The position numbers and the translations under genes are program-made. Below, in pieces: positions 6,769 through 9,102 of a DNA stretch of 9,102 nucleotides. This DNA is from JBKBMT01 sp046295655. Lineage in GTDB: Bacteria; Pseudomonadota; Alphaproteobacteria; Rhodobacterales; Rhodobacteraceae. The DNA is taken from NCBI GenBank assembly GCA_046295655.1, contig JBKBMT010000091.1, positions 1 through 9,102 of the forward strand, in the 5' to 3' direction. The stretch's first letter is position 1. Each line of letters starts with the position of its first letter. A model generated the notes under the pieces. The model was not told the origin of the DNA. It saw nothing but the letters and a program-made list of their open reading frames with translations, and did not search any database.

Positions 6769-7950
6769 TCAGTCCGTCTTGCCTTCCCTTCCCTGCCTCG
6801 CCGAGAATTCGGTCTCGCCGCCCGCCGCGAGGATCCTTGCCTGCACGACCCAGTCGTCACGGGTCACGCGCCCCTTGAAGCCTTCGAGATTCGCATCGAC
6901 CCAGGCGATCTCGTCCCGTGTCCAGTTCGCGATCTGGTCGAAGTGCCAGAACCCGAGCCGGTTGCACAATGCCGCAAGTCTGGGTCCGACGCCCTTGATC
7001 CTTGTCAGGTCGTCGCCCTTTCCGGCCCGGGGCGCGTCAAGCGCCGCCGGGCGGGTGCCGACCGACCCGACCTCGGCGGCTGCCGCGTTCTCGATCCGCG
7101 CCGTTCCGCGCGGCTCCTGCCGCGAGACCGGCTTGGCCTTCGAGGCGGCGGGAGCTTCCTGCACGGTCACGCCTGTCGCATCCGCCGGCCGGCCCATCGC
7201 CGGCGCGGGCTCGCGCTTCGGTCGCGCCTCGACCGCCTGCTCCCGCGGGCGCCACGAGACCACCAGGGGCACCTCGGTCCCGTCGATGCGCCTGACGGTG
7301 TCGCCAATCTCCATCGCGAGCGCGACGCTGGCGTTGTACTGGGTCCGGCCGCTCTCGAATTCCTTGAGGCTCGTCAGACCGCCGAGCGGTTCCGACGCGT
7401 AGCGGCCGTTCTGCGGGCCGGGCACCGGAACCTTTCCGGCGGCCAGATCGTCCAGGATCGCCCGCAGCCGGTCCGGCGTCAGATCCTCGTAATAGTCCTT
7501 GCCGATCTGCGCCATCGGCGCATTGGCGCAGGCACCGAGGCACTCCACCTCCTCCCAGCTGAACTTTCCGTCCGCCGAAAGGGTATGCGGCCGCGGTGCG
7601 ATCCGTTCGCGGCAGACGGCAACCAGGTCCTCGGCGCCGCAGATCATGCAGGACGTCGTGCCGCAGATCTGGATATTCGCAACGCTGCCAACCGGGTGCA
7701 GCTGGAACATGAAGTAGAAGGTGGCAACCTCCAGTGCCCGGATGTAGGGCATGCCCAGCATCCCGGCGACATGTTCGATGGCCGGTCGCGACAGCCATCC
7801 CTCCTGCTCCTGCGCGCGCCACAGAAGCGGAATGATCGCACTGGCCTGCCGCCCTTCGGGATACTTCGTGATCTGCGCCTGCGCCCACTCCAGGTTGTCG
7901 GGCGTGAAGGCGAAGGAGGAGGGCTGTTCGGCGTGCAGGCGACGGAGCAT
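6769..7950 (-). CDS. nuoE: NADH-quinone oxidoreductase subunit NuoE with C-terminal HhH extension
   Basis: NuoE (24-kDa subunit, Nqo2) is a thioredoxin-fold 2Fe-2S protein that binds NuoF in the NADH-oxidising tip. Residues 1-175 are the canonical subunit. The cluster ligands are Cys96 and Cys101 (QICGTTSCMICG) and Cys137 and Cys141 (VECLGACANAPM), the same numbers as in Paracoccus Nqo2. The protein is 393 residues, whereas classical NuoE is about 160-240. The extra part consists of a middle region (about 176-235, with LTSLKEFESGRTQYNASVAL), a charged Ala/Pro linker (about 236-305), and an HhH unit (313-355, DDLTRIKGVGPRLAALCNRL) with the tail FKGRVTRDDWVVQARILAAG. This end is duplicated in the next gene. 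GGAAGG lies five bases before the ATG. The reading frame is continuous, so the extension is a true fusion. Long NuoE proteins of this kind occur in Rhodobacter relatives as far as I recall. Confidence 0.97.
   Translation of the reverse strand: MLRRLHAEQPSSFAFTPDNLEWAQAQITKYPEGRQASAIIPLLWRAQEQEGWLSRPAIEHVAGMLGMPYIRALEVATFYFMFQLHPVGSVANIQICGTTSCMICGAEDLVAVCRERIAPRPHTLSADGKFSWEEVECLGACANAPMAQIGKDYYEDLTPDRLRAILDDLAAGKVPVPGPQNGRYASEPLGGLTSLKEFESGRTQYNASVALAMEIGDTVRRIDGTEVPLVVSWRPREQAVEARPKREPAPAMGRPADATGVTVQEAPAASKAKPVSRQEPRGTARIENAAAAEVGSVGTRPAALDAPRAGKGDDLTRIKGVGPRLAALCNRLGFWHFDQIANWTRDEIAWVDANLEGFKGRVTRDDWVVQARILAAGGETEFSARQGREGKTD
6799..7053 (-). repeat. HhH-domain repeat, copy B (NuoE C-terminus)
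   Basis: This segment encodes NuoE residues 300-384 and is the partner of copy A at 6128-6382. The match begins in the same motif (RPAAL.APRAG) and ends at GGETEFSA, so the duplicated unit includes a short piece of linker as well as the HhH domain. Confidence 0.9.
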
Positions 7951-7972
7951 CAGGACCTTCCGGCGATCGGGA

Positions 7973-8296
7973 TCACTTCAGATGGGAGAACAAGGCGGGG
8001 TCCCCCGCGGGATCGGCCCGGCACAACGCCGCTGAAAGCTGCAGCGTCGTGTCGGCAAACTGCCGGCCGTCGGTCAGCGTGACGGCCCCGCCGGCGATCA
8101 GATGTGCGACATGGGCCTGAGTCTCGTCGTGGCGCAGACCGAGAGCGGGCAACCGGATCGCTGCCTCGGCCTCGGTCATCGCGCATCCGTTGGACCGGAT
8201 CGCCTGCACCAGCTTCAGCCCGCCCTCGACGGTCTGGGCCGGCGCGGCGGGCGCCGACGCCGCGACGATGCACAGGGCGACCGGCAGCCGCGTCAC
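7973..8296 (-). CDS. Small exported two-cysteine protein upstream of nuoE
   Basis: This is a 107-residue unknown protein. The GTG start at 8296 is chosen because it overlaps the TGA of the upstream gene as GTGA, has GGGGAC about 7 bases upstream, and yields a clean signal peptide (TRLPVALCIVAASAPAAPA, probable cleavage after residue 20). The mature protein (QTVEGG...) is mostly helical, with two cysteines, Cys38 (RSNGCAM) and Cys92 (SAALCRAD). The core around residues 29-79 aligns to the neighbouring exported protein with about 13 of 51 identities, including AI...GC and a later GL, so the two look like old tandem duplicates. It ends 22 bases before nuoE. Periplasmic location is predicted and function is unknown. 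A longer in-frame version reaching 8719 overlaps two other genes and is unlikely. Confidence 0.78.
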   Translation of the reverse strand: MTRLPVALCIVAASAPAAPAQTVEGGLKLVQAIRSNGCAMTEAEAAIRLPALGLRHDETQAHVAHLIAGGAVTLTDGRQFADTTLQLSAALCRADPAGDPALFSHLK

Positions 8297-8559
8297 TGAC
8301 AGGTCCCCGACTTCAGCACCAGCTCGCCACCCTCGATCACCGCATTGCCGGCGTCGAGCAGCGCCTGCACGACGGTGGCGGCATCCGCCTCGGTCAGCCC
8401 GGCTGCGGCCAGGATGGCCTCGTTGTTCTCGGCACTGACCTTGCAGCCGTGGGCCTCGATCGCCGACTGCAGCGAAGCCTTCTGCGCATCGGTCGGCTGT
8501 GCCGCGAGGGGTGCGGAAACAAGCGCCGCCGTCGCGGCGAAGATCATGGTGCGGATCAT
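8293..8559 (-). CDS. Small exported two-cysteine protein downstream of nuoD
   Basis: This is an 88-residue unknown protein with a signal peptide (MIRTMIFAATAALVSAPLAA, likely cleaved after residue 20) and a 68-residue mature part rich in helix-forming residues. Cys39 (EAHGCKVS) and Cys87, the next-to-last residue, are its only cysteines. The ATG at 8559 is favoured by a strong AAGGAGG 7 bases upstream and by the signal peptide. An in-frame ATG at 8673 overlapping the nuoD stop would add 38 hydrophilic residues before the signal and is disfavoured. The C-terminus overlaps the next gene as GTGA. It resembles that next gene at low identity and may be a tandem paralogue. A periplasmic partner of complex I assembly is a guess from position. 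Confidence 0.85.
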   Translation of the reverse strand: MIRTMIFAATAALVSAPLAAQPTDAQKASLQSAIEAHGCKVSAENNEAILAAAGLTEADAATVVQALLDAGNAVIEGGELVLKSGTCQ

Positions 8560-8566
8560 GGAACGT

Positions 8567-8573
8567 CCTCCTT
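8567..8573 (-). promoter_or_regulatory. Strong Shine-Dalgarno site for the 88-residue exported protein
   Basis: AAGGAGG on the minus strand lies seven bases before the ATG at 8559. It is one of the best ribosome sites in the window and decides this start over the in-frame ATG at 8673. Confidence 0.8.
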
Positions 8574-8669
8574 CGGTGCGAGCCGCCCGGGCCCTGCCCC
8601 GATATGGGTCCGGCACCGCGATTTGCATCGCCGTCCGGTCTGTCATGGGATAACAACCCGCCCTGCCGG

Positions 8670-9102
8670 TCATCGGTCGATCTCCCCGAACACCACATCC
8701 ATCGTGCCGATGATGGCACTCACATCGGCCAGCTGGTGGCCCTTGCAGACGTGGTCCATGCTTTGCAGATGCAGATAGCCCGGCGCGCGGATCTTGGCAC
8801 GCCAGGGCCGGTTGGTGCCGTCGGCCACCAGATACACCCCGAACTCGCCCTTGGGCGCCTCGATTGCGGCATAGACCTCGCCGGCGGGCACATGGAAGCC
8901 CTCGGTGTAGAGCTTGAAGTGGTGGATGAGCGCCTCCATCGAACGCTTCATCTCGGCCCGCGGCGGCGGCGTGATCTTGCCCCGCGCCAGAACGTCGCCC
9001 TTCTCGACCCGAAGCTTGGCGATGGCCTGGCGGATGATCGAGGTGGACTCGCGCATCTCCGCCATGCGGCAGAGGTAGCGGTCGTAGCAGTCGCCGTTCT
9101 TG
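8670..9102 (-). CDS. nuoD: NADH-quinone oxidoreductase subunit NuoD, N-terminal part outside window
   Basis: NuoD (49-kDa subunit, Nqo4) is related to the large subunit of NiFe hydrogenases and forms, with NuoB, the quinone-reduction site near cluster N2. The visible 143 residues are the C-terminal third of a protein of about 412 residues. Recognisable family segments are KNGDCYDRYLCRMAEMRES at the window edge, the loop EAPKGEFGVYLVADGTNRPW, KIRAPGYLHLQSMDHVCKGH, and the invariant end AIIGTMDVVFGEIDR. The frame is open to the window edge at base 9102, so the start lies outside. A spacer of 110 bases separates its stop from the next start. The gene is core complex I and appears normal. Confidence 0.97.
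   Translation of the reverse strand, partial: KNGDCYDRYLCRMAEMRESTSIIRQAIAKLRVEKGDVLARGKITPPPRAEMKRSMEALIHHFKLYTEGFHVPAGEVYAAIEAPKGEFGVYLVADGTNRPWRAKIRAPGYLHLQSMDHVCKGHQLADVSAIIGTMDVVFGEIDR

Noticed and set aside
5846..8082. Long plus-strand frames (518 and 379 codons) opposite nuoE and the HhH gene
   Set aside because: They are shadows of the minus-strand genes. The Arg/Gly/Cys-rich stretch is just the complement of the Ala/Pro linker codons.

Overview
The window is a GC-rich stretch of a type I NADH:quinone oxidoreductase (respiratory complex I) operon. Every supported gene lies on the minus strand, so transcription runs from base 9102 towards base 1. In that direction the order is nuoD (C-terminal third only), two small exported proteins, nuoE, a membrane-anchored helix-hairpin-helix (HhH) protein, a two-helix membrane protein, nuoF, two small lipoproteins, nuoG, a third lipoprotein, nuoH and nuoI (which runs off the end). 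The nuoD-E-F-G-H-I order, the protein lengths (NuoF 431 aa, NuoH 345 aa), NuoE iron-sulfur cysteines at residues 96/101/137/141 and the interspersed unidentified frames all match the Paracoccus/Rhodobacter type of nuo/nqo cluster. The source is therefore very probably an alphaproteobacterium of the order Rhodobacterales; the genus cannot be told.

The core genes appear intact. NuoE, NuoF and NuoG form the NADH-oxidising arm: FMN, the 2Fe-2S cluster of NuoE, and the N3, N1b, N4 and N5 clusters. NuoI (N6a/N6b) and NuoD belong to the connecting arm. NuoH is the membrane subunit that forms much of the quinone chamber. Genes are packed with gaps of 2 to about 110 bases or with 4-base ATGA/GTGA overlaps. 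I see no internal terminator, no opposing gene, no RNA gene, no mobile element and no gene-free stretch above 300 bases.

The less ordinary content is the set of seven accessory genes between the core genes. Five encode small exported proteins (three with a lipobox, two with a plain signal peptide), and each has exactly two cysteines outside its export signal. One encodes a 71-residue protein with two membrane helices. One encodes two membrane helices, an Ala/Pro linker and an HhH domain that is 78% identical (66 of 85 residues) to a C-terminal extension of the neighbouring NuoE. The two exported proteins between nuoD and nuoE look like diverged tandem copies of each other. Small unidentified frames are known from related nuo operons, but their roles are, as far as I know, unassigned. 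The paired-cysteine pattern and the shared HhH tail are the best leads for an undescribed complex I assembly or tethering system.
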